Source of the DNA: Syntrophaceae bacterium
GTDB lineage: Bacteria > Desulfobacterota > Syntrophia > Syntrophales > UBA2192
Direction: 5' to 3'
Assembly (NCBI GenBank): GCA_013177795.1
Contig: JABLXY010000001.1
Coordinates: 806,001 to 870,000, forward strand
Length of the DNA stretch: 64,000 bases
This document shows, in pieces, positions 33,588 to 41,732 of the stretch (its first letter is position 1; every line of letters begins with the position of its first letter). The notes under the pieces were generated by a model. The model was not told where the DNA came from. It made no database searches and saw nothing but the letters and a program-made list of their open reading frames with translations. The position numbers and the translations under genes are program-made.

Positions 33588-34082
33588 GTCGCACCCCGCG
33601 CGTATGCGGGGGTTGAAGGTCCCGGCACTCAGCGAATATCCGCGCCATCTCTAGTCGCACCCCGCGCGTATGCGGGGGTTGAAGGCCATGAATATGCCAC
33701 ACCCACATTAGGCTTAAACGGTCGCACCCCGCGCGTATGCGGGGGTTGAAGGGCAAACAGGCAGACCGCCTTGTACATGAGCCACCGTCGCACCCCGCGC
33801 GTATGCGGGGGTTGAAGGAGACCACCAGAGCTTGCAACATATCCTTATCCAGTCGCACCCCGCGCGTATGCGGGGGTTGAAGGCTCCTTTCCCTGCCCCG
33901 GCGAGAGAGGGGAAGAGAGTCGCACCCCGCGCGTATGCGGGGGTTGAAGGTATGCCTTTTTTATTTGTGTCACAGCGCCGGGTTGTCGCACCCCGCGCGT
34001 ATGCGGGGGTTGAAGGGCAGCATGGAACAGGTCTTCGTTTCTCCTTCCCTGTCGCACCCCGCGCGTATGCGGGGGTTGAAGG
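33588..34082 (+). CRISPR. CRISPR array: 8 repeats of 32 bp, 7 spacers of 33-35 bp
   Basis: Repeats start at 33588, 33654, 33721, 33787, 33852, 33919, 33985 and 34051; all eight are identical over 32 bases. Each begins GTCGCACCCCGCGCG and ends GGGGGTTGAAGG, with an internal CCCCGC/GCGGGG hairpin. Spacers are 34, 35, 34, 33, 35, 34 and 34 bases and differ from each other. Length and GTCGC...TTGAA ends recall type I-C repeats, but the adjacent cas12f and matching anti-repeat tie the array to type V-F. No degenerate terminal repeat is seen. No cas1, cas2 or cas4 is in the window. None of the spacers was recognised elsewhere in the window by eye. Confidence 0.98.
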
Positions 34083-34162
34083 AGTGAAAAATAGCAGAAA
34101 CTGCGAGCAAAACGCGAGCAGGCCAGATTTAAGCTCTTGAAATAATTGATTTCGGCGAAGTA

Positions 34163-34207
34163 CTTTTAATCCGTTGGTCACGAGTTCGAATCTCGTACGG
34201 CCCACCA
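34163..34207 (+). other. attR: 3' fragment of tRNA-Lys(UUU)
   Basis: Bases 34163-34207 read as the anticodon loop (CTTTTAA), the 3' anticodon strand TCCGT, variable loop, T arm (ACGAG/TTCGAAT/CTCGT), acceptor strand ACGGCCC, A and CCA. The 5' half is missing: the preceding AAGTA does not pair with TCCGT and no GGGCCGT acceptor strand occurs upstream. Identity therefore starts in the anticodon loop, a classic integrase crossover site. Short repeats GCGAGCA at 34103 and 34114 just inside could be integrase arm sites. Confidence 0.85.
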
Positions 34208-34214
34208 GAAAGAC

Positions 34215-34249
34215 AGAGGGCCTCCGGCATGTCTCCGGAGGCCCTCTTA
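34215..34249 (+). terminator. tRNA-Lys terminator
   Basis: AGAGGGCCTCCGG (34215-34227) pairs perfectly with 34235-34247 across a 7-base loop and is followed by TT. It lies 7 bases after the CCA of the tRNA fragment and is probably the original host terminator. Confidence 0.75.
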
Positions 34250-34272
34250 CGTTGTGCTGACGATATTCCCGA

Positions 34273-34752
34273 TTACTTGATCACCGCCGCGCCGGCCGCC
34301 GCGATCACGCCGTCCTGCTGCGCCGTGCCGCCGGAAACCCCGATGGCGCCGATGATCTTGCCGTTCTCGATGATGGGCACGCCGCCCTCGATGGCGCTGA
34401 TGCCGTCGAGCGTCAGGTAATGAATGTTCGCCTTCACCGCATTCTCGAGCGCCAGAGTGGGCCGCTTGTACATGACGGACGCCTTGGCCTTGTGGATGGC
34501 CACGTCGTTGCTGCCCCACTGGACCACGTCGAACCGTTCCATGTACACGAGCTGTCCGCCCGTGTCCACGATGGCGATGACCACGTTGACCTTCATCTCT
34601 TTCGCCTTGGCCGCCGCCGCCGCCGCCACCTTCTTCGCCGCCTCCAGGCCGATGTTCGGGCCGTAGGGGTTGGGCATCTGCTGGGCGAGGGCCGTACCGG
34701 CGACAAACAGAGCAATCACGCAAAGCACCGCTGCTACTTTCAGGGAACGCAT
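34273..34752 (-). CDS. Secreted GlcG/HbpS-family protein
   Basis: 159 residues. Signal peptide RSLKVAAVLCVIALFVAGTA with cleavage near ALAQ. The mature part (GLEAAKKVAAAAAAKAKEMK, VVIAIVDTGGQLVYMERFD, GGVPIIENGKIIGAIGVSGG) is the GlcG/HbpS (DUF336) domain, some members of which bind haem or corrinoid. AAAGGAGGAAGTACG precedes the ATG at 34752. First host gene beside attR; no functional partner nearby. Confidence 0.85.
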   Translation of the reverse strand: MRSLKVAAVLCVIALFVAGTALAQQMPNPYGPNIGLEAAKKVAAAAAAKAKEMKVNVVIAIVDTGGQLVYMERFDVVQWGSNDVAIHKAKASVMYKRPTLALENAVKANIHYLTLDGISAIEGGVPIIENGKIIGAIGVSGGTAQQDGVIAAAGAAVIK

Positions 34753-34902
34753 CGTACTTCCTCCTTTGCATCCTGCATTCCCACACGATGTGGGTTTGGG
34801 CATTATAAAAGAGCGGGAGAACCAAGTCAAAACTTTTTCAGGACGAAAGAACGGGCCCATGAGAGAGGATGCAGCGGCGGCCCCCTCCGGCCCCAAAACG
34901 GG

Positions 34903-34930
34903 TTGACAACCCGGGGGCTTCGTGTACATT
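34903..34930 (+). promoter_or_regulatory. Promoter of the patatin-like lipoprotein gene
   Basis: TTGACA (34903-34908), 16-base spacer, TACATT (34925-34930), 31 bases before the start codon. Well placed between divergent genes. Confidence 0.6.
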
Positions 34931-34961
34931 GGGCTCAATTTCCATCCGTCGCGAGGGACTC

Positions 34962-36437
34962 ATGGATCGCTCAAGCACCACGGCCCGGGTCTTCCTGATC
35001 GCCGTGCTCGCCTGGCCTGTGCTGTTCCTCGCCTCCTGCACGGCCCAGTACCCCCTGAACCCCGGTGTTGAGAAAATCGACCGCGCGGAGCCCTACCGGG
35101 CCAAACTCGCCTCCCCCGACCGCTCGCACGACACGCTGCTGCTTGTGGCCTTCTCGGGCGGCGGCACCCGGGCGGCCGCCCTGTCCTACGGCATCCTGGA
35201 GGCCCTCGACCTCGTCGAGGTCCCGGCGCCCCCCTCGAAGAAGGGCCGACGGCACACGCTGCTCGACGAGGTGGACATGATCTCGGGCGTCTCCGGGGGA
35301 AGCTTCACGGCGGCCTACTACGGGCTGCACGGCCGCGAGATTTTCAACGACTTCCGCACCGAGTTTCTCTACGGCGATTTCCAGGGGTCCCTGCTGTGGG
35401 GGCTGGCAAACCCCGTCAACTGGTTCCGGCTCCTCTCGCCGCGATACGGCCGCAGCGACCTGGCCCAGGAGCACTATGACGAAAGGCTCTTCAGGGGGGC
35501 GACCCTGGGTGACATCGCGCGGAAACCCGGCCCCGTCGTGGTGATCCTCGCCACGGATGCCGGCGAGGGGATCAGCTTCGCCTTCACCCCGAGCCAGTTC
35601 GCCCTCATCTGCGCCGACTTCGACCGATTCCCCGTCTCCCGGGCCGTGGCCGCCTCGGCAGCCTTTCCGGGGGCGCTCTCCCCTATTGTGCTCAAGAATT
35701 ACGCCGGCCAGTGCGACATCCGCACACCGCACTGGATCACGGAGGCCCTGGCCAAACCGGACATGTCCAGCCGGACCTACTACAATGCCCTGAGGATGAA
35801 AACCTACCTCGACACCCGCCGCAAGCCCTACATCCACCTTATCGACGGGGGCGTGTCGGACAACCTCGGGATCCGCGGCATCCTGGAGTCCCTGATCGCC
35901 CGGGGGGGCATCCATGCATCGCTGAGGGCCCTGGGCCTGGAGAAGACCCGGCGCGTCGCCATCGTCATCGTCGACGCGAAGACCCAGGAGAAGTCGCGCT
36001 GGCAGATCCTCGACGAGGTCCCCGGCATCGGGGCCATCCTGGGGGCCTCGTCCACCATCATGATCAACAAGTACAACTTCGAGACGATCGAGTTTCTGCA
36101 CAACGTCGCCCGGGAGTGGATGCACGACGATGAGGTCCACGGGCAGAGGCCCATCGACTTCTACATCGTGCACGTGGCCTTCGACGCGCTGGCCGACGAG
36201 AGGGAGCGGGACTACTTCAACGCGATCCCCACGAGCCTCGCCCTCGAGCCCGAGCAGGTGGACAATCTCCGGGGAATCGCCTCGAAGCTCCTGTACGAAA
36301 ACCGGCAGTTCCGGCGGCTCGTGCGGGACCTCGGGGGGCAGATGCCGGAGCGGCCGATCCGGCTGAAGCTTCCGGCGCCGGCCGTAGGCGACGGCGCCGG
36401 GGAGCCGTGGTTTGCGGGGCACGAAACCGAGCCGTGA
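34962..36437 (+). CDS. Patatin-like phospholipase lipoprotein
   Basis: 491 residues. A lipobox-type signal (LIAVLAWPVLFLASC, Cys26) anchors it to the envelope. Patatin motifs: oxyanion loop VAFSGGGTRAAALSYG near residue 65, nucleophile GVSGGS (Ser111), and the Asp of the dyad in HLIDGGVSDNLG near residue 295. It should hydrolyse acyl esters of phospholipids or related lipids. Own promoter and terminator, so a single-gene unit. Physiological substrate unknown. Confidence 0.9.
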   Translation: MDRSSTTARVFLIAVLAWPVLFLASCTAQYPLNPGVEKIDRAEPYRAKLASPDRSHDTLLLVAFSGGGTRAAALSYGILEALDLVEVPAPPSKKGRRHTLLDEVDMISGVSGGSFTAAYYGLHGREIFNDFRTEFLYGDFQGSLLWGLANPVNWFRLLSPRYGRSDLAQEHYDERLFRGATLGDIARKPGPVVVILATDAGEGISFAFTPSQFALICADFDRFPVSRAVAASAAFPGALSPIVLKNYAGQCDIRTPHWITEALAKPDMSSRTYYNALRMKTYLDTRRKPYIHLIDGGVSDNLGIRGILESLIARGGIHASLRALGLEKTRRVAIVIVDAKTQEKSRWQILDEVPGIGAILGASSTIMINKYNFETIEFLHNVAREWMHDDEVHGQRPIDFYIVHVAFDALADERERDYFNAIPTSLALEPEQVDNLRGIASKLLYENRQFRRLVRDLGGQMPERPIRLKLPAPAVGDGAGEPWFAGHETEP

Positions 36438-36470
36438 ACGCCGTCGGAATCGTTTTCACCCAAAACGGGA

Positions 36471-36500
36471 AGAGCCGGCCCCGATGGCCGGCTCTTCTCT
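36471..36500 (+). terminator. Intrinsic terminator after patatin gene
   Basis: AGAGCCGGCC (36471-36480) pairs with GGCCGGCTCT (36486-36495) over a 5-base loop, followed by TCTCT. Confidence 0.75.
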
Positions 36501-36572
36501 GCTTACACGTGTCGTCCCTCTGGCGGTTGCGGTTTTCGTAACGCTATCGGGAGGATTCCGCCTATTGACCGA

Positions 36573-37283
36573 CTAGTAGAAGTTGCAGCTGTTCAGCCCC
36601 CTCTTGTCCTCGACGCATATCTTGCCGGGTTCGTGAATCGTTGTTTTCCAGAAGTAAACCTTGTTGCCCGTGATTTTCACGTGGTGCATGAGATAATCCA
36701 GGACCGTCCAGTCCCTTTGCTGCCAAATAAAGCAGTGGGCAAAGTTGACGGGGTTGACCCCGTCCCAGCAGCCGAACTGGTTGCCGTCGTCCTGGAGAAC
36801 CTCCTCGACCTGGAACGGGCCCTGGTAAAGGAGAGCCTCTGGAGGAATCAATGCGGGATTCGGGGACCCTCCCAAGAAATACTGATAGGGAATGCAGACC
36901 GGGTAGAGCCACTGGTTCGGGTTATTGTGGACAGAGATCCTGGGGAGGGAACTTGCGGCGGCCGCCCAGCCGCCGTCGGACCCGGTGACGGCATCCGCAT
37001 CGTAGATGTACGCCGTGCCATGCACATTTCGGTTCCAGCCGAGGTCGACACCGTCGTCCTTCACCCGCACATTCATCTTTTCCGTTCCGACGTAACGGAT
37101 CACGACGGAGCGGCCCCACTCGACCCCGGGGCCGTAAGGCCAGGATCCGGCGTCAAAGGGGCAGAATTCCCAATAATCGACGTCCTTGTCATTGTATTTG
37201 GTCACCACGGTTTTCCCCATGGCGCTCAGCGGCATCGCCAATACAAGCAGCGCCGCGACGGCAAGAAACCATCCCTTCCTCAT
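36573..37283 (-). CDS. Secreted protein of unknown function
   Basis: 236 residues from the ATG at 37283, 6 bases after AGGAGG (a second ATG six bases upstream is too close to it). Signal peptide RKGWFLAVAALLVLAMPLSA, cleavage near AMGK. The mature part is aromatic-rich with an even number of cysteines (FCPF, PVCIPY, FGCWDG, AHCF, KICVED, NSCNF), fitting disulfides in the periplasm. Not recognised as a known family. Confidence 0.75.
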   Translation of the reverse strand: MRKGWFLAVAALLVLAMPLSAMGKTVVTKYNDKDVDYWEFCPFDAGSWPYGPGVEWGRSVVIRYVGTEKMNVRVKDDGVDLGWNRNVHGTAYIYDADAVTGSDGGWAAAASSLPRISVHNNPNQWLYPVCIPYQYFLGGSPNPALIPPEALLYQGPFQVEEVLQDDGNQFGCWDGVNPVNFAHCFIWQQRDWTVLDYLMHHVKITGNKVYFWKTTIHEPGKICVEDKRGLNSCNFY

Positions 37284-37498
37284 GTTCATCCTCCTGCGGT
37301 TCATCGTTGACAGAGATTCGATCACGATCACCCCTCGGGGTGCATTCTCGGCGTGGGAAAAGACGGGGTCCGCGCCCCGTGCAGGGCAGACCTTGCATCC
37401 CTATTCGGCAGGGCGGCGGTAAAACTTGAGGGATACGGGGGCGGGAAAGCGGAAACCGTTGTCCGCACGGTGCAGAGGAGCTCGCCAAGGTCCCTCGG

Positions 37499-38791
37499 CT
37501 ATGCCCGGAAGAGGAAGTCCCCCTTCTGGCGCACCACGTTGCGCGTGTCCACGACGGGCACGCCCAGGGAGGCAAAGTCGATGGCCCGGTATTCGTCGTG
37601 GGGAGTGGCGACGAGGATGAGGTCGAAGTCCTTGGAAACCGCCACGGATTTGCGGCCCGCATACTTCGCGTACTCCCGCGACGGGCGGATGACGGGGATG
37701 CAGGGGTCGTTGTAGGCGACCTCGGCGCCCAGGCGCTCGAGCTTCTCCATGAGCCGGTACGAGGGCGACTCGCGGTCGTCGTCGACGTTGGCCTTGTAGG
37801 CAAGCCCCAGGATGAGGATTCGGGAGCCCTTGACGTGCTTGCCGTGCGCGTTGAGGGCCTCCATGACCTTCGAGACCACGTAGTCCGGCATGGACGTGTT
37901 GATCTCGCCCGCCAGCTCGATGAAGCGCGTGTTGAACTCGTACTCCCTCGCCTTCCAGGTCAGGTAGAAGGGGTCGATGGGAATGCAGTGGCCGCCCAGG
38001 CCGGGGCCGGGGTAAAAGGCCTGGAACCCGAAGGGCTTGGTCGCCGCCGCCTCGATGACCTCCCAGATGTCGATGCCCATGCGGTCGAAGCAGATCTTCA
38101 GCTCGTTGACCAGGGCGATGTTGACGGAGCGGTAGATGTTCTCGAGGAGCTTGGCCGCCTCGGCCACCTTCGCCGACGAGACAGGGACGGTCCTCTCCAC
38201 GACGTGGTCGTAGAGAGCCCGGGCGGCGGCAAGGCACGCGGGCGTGAGCCCCCCGACGAGCTTCGGCACCGTCCGGAGGCTGAAGTCCTTGTTGTTGGGG
38301 TCCTCCCGCTCCGGCGAGAAGGCCAGATGGAAGTCCACGCCCGCCTCTAGGCCCGAGGCCTCCAGGATCCCCCGGAGGTCACCGTCGGTGGTGCCGGGGT
38401 AGGTCGTGGACTCCAGGACGACGAGCTGTCCCCTGCGGAGGTGACGGGCGATCGTGCGGCCCGTGTTGAACACGTACCGCATGTCGGGCTCGCGGTTTCG
38501 GTTCAGGGGCGTCGGCACGCAAATGAGGATGCAGTCCACCTCCGCGAGGCGGTCGAAGTCCGACGTGGGGGTGAAGTTGCCGTTGATCTCCCTTGCGAGC
38601 AGCGACGAGTCGATGTGGCGGATGTAGCTCTCCCGCCTGCGCAGGGCGGCGATCTTTTTCTCGTCCACGTCGAAGCCCGTGACCGTGAAGCCGGCGCGGC
38701 AGAACTCGATGACCAGCGGCAGTCCGACGTAGCCCAGCCCGATCACACCGACGCGGGCCTGTTTGGCAGCGATTTTTTCGATAAGGGTCAT
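37499..38791 (-). CDS. UDP-N-acetylglucosamine / UDP-sugar 6-dehydrogenase
   Basis: 430 residues. N-terminal NAD-binding GVIGLGYVGLPLVIEF, the middle ESTTYPGTT and the catalytic Cys in GPGLGGHCIPIDPFYL, then C-terminal UDP-binding domain (LGLAYKANVDDDRESPSYRL). The pattern matches WbpA/TviB-type enzymes that oxidise UDP-HexNAc to the uronate for surface polysaccharide, more than UDP-glucose dehydrogenases. Stands alone here; 37284-37498 upstream of its stop holds no gene I can support. Confidence 0.9.
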   Translation of the reverse strand: MTLIEKIAAKQARVGVIGLGYVGLPLVIEFCRAGFTVTGFDVDEKKIAALRRRESYIRHIDSSLLAREINGNFTPTSDFDRLAEVDCILICVPTPLNRNREPDMRYVFNTGRTIARHLRRGQLVVLESTTYPGTTDGDLRGILEASGLEAGVDFHLAFSPEREDPNNKDFSLRTVPKLVGGLTPACLAAARALYDHVVERTVPVSSAKVAEAAKLLENIYRSVNIALVNELKICFDRMGIDIWEVIEAAATKPFGFQAFYPGPGLGGHCIPIDPFYLTWKAREYEFNTRFIELAGEINTSMPDYVVSKVMEALNAHGKHVKGSRILILGLAYKANVDDDRESPSYRLMEKLERLGAEVAYNDPCIPVIRPSREYAKYAGRKSVAVSKDFDLILVATPHDEYRAIDFASLGVPVVDTRNVVRQKGDFLFRA

Positions 38792-38944
38792 GCAGAATCC
38801 TTCCGGTATTTCGTTTCGCCCACCGGCTAATCGGCGGTCAAAGAGGAACTTGCAAGTTTCATGCTTCGCCGCATGAAAGAATCCTACATTGTCTGCCAGG
38901 CGGACTGCCCGGTCCTTGTCTCTCCGCTCTTGAGATTTTCCGTT

Positions 38945-40630
38945 TCACTTCTGCTCTTCCGGCCCCTCGGCCGCCGGCAGCAGGATGTGAAAGGCCGAGA
39001 ATTGCCCCTCCCGGCTCTCGACGCGGATCAGGCCCTCGTGGTTGCGGATGATGGCATAGCTCAGGGCGAGCCCCAGACCCCGGCGAGCCTCCTTGGTCGT
39101 GAAATAGGGGTCGAAGATCCTCGAGAGGTGCTCCTCGCGGATTCCGCGGCCGTGGTCGCGGATCGAGATCTTGATGTACCGGCCCTCCCTGATCGACAGG
39201 CGGTCCGAGGCCTCCACGACGGCATTGCCGGCCCGGATGTCGATGGCGCCTCCCTCAGGCATGGCCTCGACGGCGTTCTGGACGATGTGCCGCAGCACCT
39301 GCCTGATCTGCCCCTCGTCGGCCTCCACCGGCCACAGGTCGGGGTCGATGGCGAACCGGACGTCGATCGGCGGCTCGCGGGGAACCAGCGCCTCACACTC
39401 CCTGAGCAGCGGCGCGAGATCCATCTTCTTGCGGACGGGGTAGCCGCCCTTGGCGACGGTGATGAGCAGGTGGACGAGTTCCTTGGCGCGCAGCCCCGCC
39501 TTTTCGGCGATGGCAAGGCCCTCTTCGATCATCTTGTCCTCGTCGGGGACGGAGATCTTGGCAAGGAACACGTTGCGCAGGATCGCGGAGAGCAGCGTGT
39601 TGAAGTCCTGGGCGATCCCGCCCGCAAGGGCGCTGAGCGACTCCATCTTCTGCGCCTTGTGCAGCTCCTCCTCGGCGCGCTTCTGCTCGGTGATGTTCTC
39701 CAGCGTCTCCAGGGCCCCCAGCACCTCGCCCCCGGCGCCGCGGATCAGGGCCGCCGTGAACCGCAGCCAGCGGCCCCCCTCGCCCAGCTCGGGGAAGAAG
39801 TCCGTCGCCTCGTAGGCCTCCTCGATCAGCGACGAGCGGCGGCACTTGCCCGCATACCAGCTCTCGACGGCCTCGAAGTTCCCATCCACGAGCAGGTCCG
39901 CCAGGCAGGGCCGCGCCCCGCTGCGGTAGAAGGCCCGCCAGTGGTCCGCCGTCCCCATCACCTCGTGGGCGCGGATCCCGCTCAGCTCCTCCAGCGCCCG
40001 GTTCCAGTGGATGACTCGGTGGTCCCGCCCGATGACGAACGTGGGGATCGGCGAGCCGTGGATCACGCTGTGAAGACGGTGCTCACTGTCCCGGAGGCTG
40101 ATCTCGGCCCGCTTCGCCTCGGTGATGTCCTCCAGCGTCTCCAAGGCCCCCAGCACCTCGCCCCCGACGCCGCGGATCAGGGCCGCCGTGAACCGCAGCC
40201 AGCGGCCCCCCTCGCCCAGCTCGGGGAAGAAGTCCGTCGCCTCGTAGGCCTCCTCGATCAGCGGCGAGCGGCGGCACTTGCCCGCGTACCATGTCTCGAT
40301 GGCTTTGTAGTCCCCATCCACGAGCAGGTCCGCCAGGCAGGGCCGCGCCCCGCTGCGGTAGAAGGCCCGCCAGTGGTCCGACGTCCCCATCACCTCACGC
40401 GCGGGGATCCCGCTCAGCTCCTCCAGCGCACGGTTCCAATGGACGACCCGGTGGTCCCGCCCGATGACGAACTTGGCGACCGGCGAGCCCTGCAGGACGC
40501 TCCGCAGGAGCTGCGCGCTGCCGTCGAGATCGACCGTCCCGGGTACTTGGGCGGTCGCGGGCTTAGACTCGCCGGCACCGCGTGCCGCTTCGGCCCGCTC
40601 GATGCGAGGCTTCCGTTCCTTTCGCTTCAT
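38945..40630 (-). CDS. PAS-PAS sensor histidine kinase with His-to-Gln change in the H-box
   Basis: 561 residues from the ATG at 40630 (GGAGGG 9 bases upstream). Two PAS domains (about residues 40-180 and 185-325) are near-copies of each other: each has FVIGRDHRV, HWNRALEELSGI, DHWRAFYRSGARPCLADLLV. A HisKA-like region follows, LSALAGGIAQDFNTLLSAIL, where the family's GGIAHDFNN His is Gln (codon CAG). The ATPase part keeps VQNAVEAMPEGG (N box), DHGRGIREEHLSRIFDPYFT and RRGLGLALSY. No membrane segment. Without the His it cannot autophosphorylate in the usual way. Confidence 0.88.
   Translation of the reverse strand: MKRKERKPRIERAEAARGAGESKPATAQVPGTVDLDGSAQLLRSVLQGSPVAKFVIGRDHRVVHWNRALEELSGIPAREVMGTSDHWRAFYRSGARPCLADLLVDGDYKAIETWYAGKCRRSPLIEEAYEATDFFPELGEGGRWLRFTAALIRGVGGEVLGALETLEDITEAKRAEISLRDSEHRLHSVIHGSPIPTFVIGRDHRVIHWNRALEELSGIRAHEVMGTADHWRAFYRSGARPCLADLLVDGNFEAVESWYAGKCRRSSLIEEAYEATDFFPELGEGGRWLRFTAALIRGAGGEVLGALETLENITEQKRAEEELHKAQKMESLSALAGGIAQDFNTLLSAILRNVFLAKISVPDEDKMIEEGLAIAEKAGLRAKELVHLLITVAKGGYPVRKKMDLAPLLRECEALVPREPPIDVRFAIDPDLWPVEADEGQIRQVLRHIVQNAVEAMPEGGAIDIRAGNAVVEASDRLSIREGRYIKISIRDHGRGIREEHLSRIFDPYFTTKEARRGLGLALSYAIIRNHEGLIRVESREGQFSAFHILLPAAEGPEEQK
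39694..40500 (-). repeat. Tandem duplication of a PAS-encoding segment
   Basis: Two near-identical ~370-base stretches repeat with an offset of 432 bases (144 codons), for example ccagcgtct at 39700 and 40132 and the long gccgccgtgaaccgcagcc block in both. High DNA identity, including silent positions, points to a recent duplication within the kinase gene. Confidence 0.85.
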
Positions 40631-40792
40631 GGCGGCAACCCTCCGTGGAGAAAGCGGGGTCCGGTGGGATCGTCGGTTGACCGGGTGCAAGCCGTGCAGA
40701 TGGAACCGGCCGGAATCGATTGATTTTTCACCCCGCCGTTTCTATACTACGTTTGCGGTGAATTGTGAACCCCGTTTCGCCCCGAAGGGACC

Positions 40793-41596
40793 ATGAGGCG
40801 CGTTGCCCACATCTCGGATTTGCACTTCGGCCGCGAGGACCCGGCTCTCATCGGGGAGCTTCTGGCCGATCTGCGCAGGCTCGCCCCGGCGCTCGTCGCC
40901 GTGAGCGGCGACGTCACCCAGCGGGCGCGCCGCCGCCAGTTCCTGGCCGCACGGGCCTTTCTCCAGCGCATCCCCTGCCCCAAGATCGTCGTGCCGGGCA
41001 ACCACGACATCCCCCTGTACGACCCCGTGCGGCGCTTCCTTCTGCCGCTGCACCGCTGGCGGCGCTACATCGCCGCGGACATGGACCCTCTCTACCGGGA
41101 CGCCGAGATCGCCGCGCTGGGCGTCAACACGGCGCGCTCGCTCGCCCTCGTCAACGGGCGCATCTCGGACCGGCAGATCGAGCTGATGCGCCGAAGGCTC
41201 TGCAGCATCCCGGACCGCATCTTCAAGATCGTCGTGACGCACCACCCCTTCATCCCGCCGCCCATCCCGCCGTACTCGATCGTGGGGCGCGCGGCCAAGG
41301 CCCTGGCCGTCCTCGAGGAGTGCGGCGTGGACCTTCTGCTCGCGGGCCATTACCACGTGGGGTACTCCGACGACGTCCGGAGCCACCACGAGGAGATCCG
41401 CTCCCACATCCTCGTCGCCCAGGCCCCGACGCTCTCCACGCGCCTGCGGCGCGAGCCCGCCGCCTACAATGTCTACACGATCGAACCGCCCGACCTGACC
41501 CTCGCCGTCCGGGCCTGGGACGGCAAGCGGTTCGTCTCGGCCCGCAAGACCCGCTACCGGGAGATCAAGAAGACCTGGTCCGAGGTCGGGAACTGA
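40793..41596 (+). CDS. Metallophosphoesterase (Icc/CpdA-like)
   Basis: 267 residues with the full set of dimetal motifs: HISDLHFG (D9, H11), VSGDVTQ, VPGNHDIP, VTHHPF and AGHYHVGY. Such enzymes cleave phosphodi- or monoesters; substrate not predictable. No signal peptide. It ends before a strong bidirectional hairpin. Confidence 0.9.
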   Translation: MRRVAHISDLHFGREDPALIGELLADLRRLAPALVAVSGDVTQRARRRQFLAARAFLQRIPCPKIVVPGNHDIPLYDPVRRFLLPLHRWRRYIAADMDPLYRDAEIAALGVNTARSLALVNGRISDRQIELMRRRLCSIPDRIFKIVVTHHPFIPPPIPPYSIVGRAAKALAVLEECGVDLLLAGHYHVGYSDDVRSHHEEIRSHILVAQAPTLSTRLRREPAAYNVYTIEPPDLTLAVRAWDGKRFVSARKTRYREIKKTWSEVGN

Positions 41597-41645
41597 GCGC
41601 CTCCACGGACACATGAGGGCGCCGCGACCCGCAGGGGGCATGAAA

Positions 41646-41676
41646 AAAGGGCGGCGTCACTATGACACCGCCCTTT
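41646..41676. terminator. Bidirectional terminator
   Basis: AAAGGGCGG (41646-41654) pairs with CCGCCCTTT (41668-41676). It separates the phosphoesterase (+) from the converging MFS gene (-). Confidence 0.75.
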
Positions 41677-41732
41677 ATCGTGAACCGGCCATGCCGGATT
41701 GTTTGTCTGTTTCCGCCGCAGGAATCGGGTTC

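Larger units (their letters stand above)
1..34207. mobile_element. Integrated temperate T7-like podovirus (right part of prophage)
   Basis: Phage genes are continuous from base 1 to the tyrosine integrase at 30757-31746, and the block ends at a 3' tRNA-Lys fragment (34163-34207), after which ordinary host genes begin. The virion module follows T7-family order (connector, scaffold, capsid, tail tubular A, tail tubular B, internal virion proteins, tail fibre), but the element also has a CI-like repressor, excisionase-like gene and integrase, so it is temperate. No single-subunit phage RNA polymerase is seen. The left end lies outside the window. Whether the prophage is active cannot be told; no gene in the visible part looks frameshifted. 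Confidence 0.93.

Noticed and set aside
33588-34082. Array as a remnant of a host type I-C system
   Set aside because: Repeat length and ends fit I-C, but no I-C cas gene is near, the array lies inside attR, and the upstream RNA has an anti-repeat to it.
33514-34205. Open frames with repeated STPAYARGAT-like peptides
   Set aside because: They are translations of the CRISPR repeats and change frame with spacer length; no start or ribosome site.
34130-34207. Complete tRNA-Lys gene
   Set aside because: The T arm and acceptor 3' strand are fine, but the D arm, 5' acceptor strand and 5' anticodon strand are absent.
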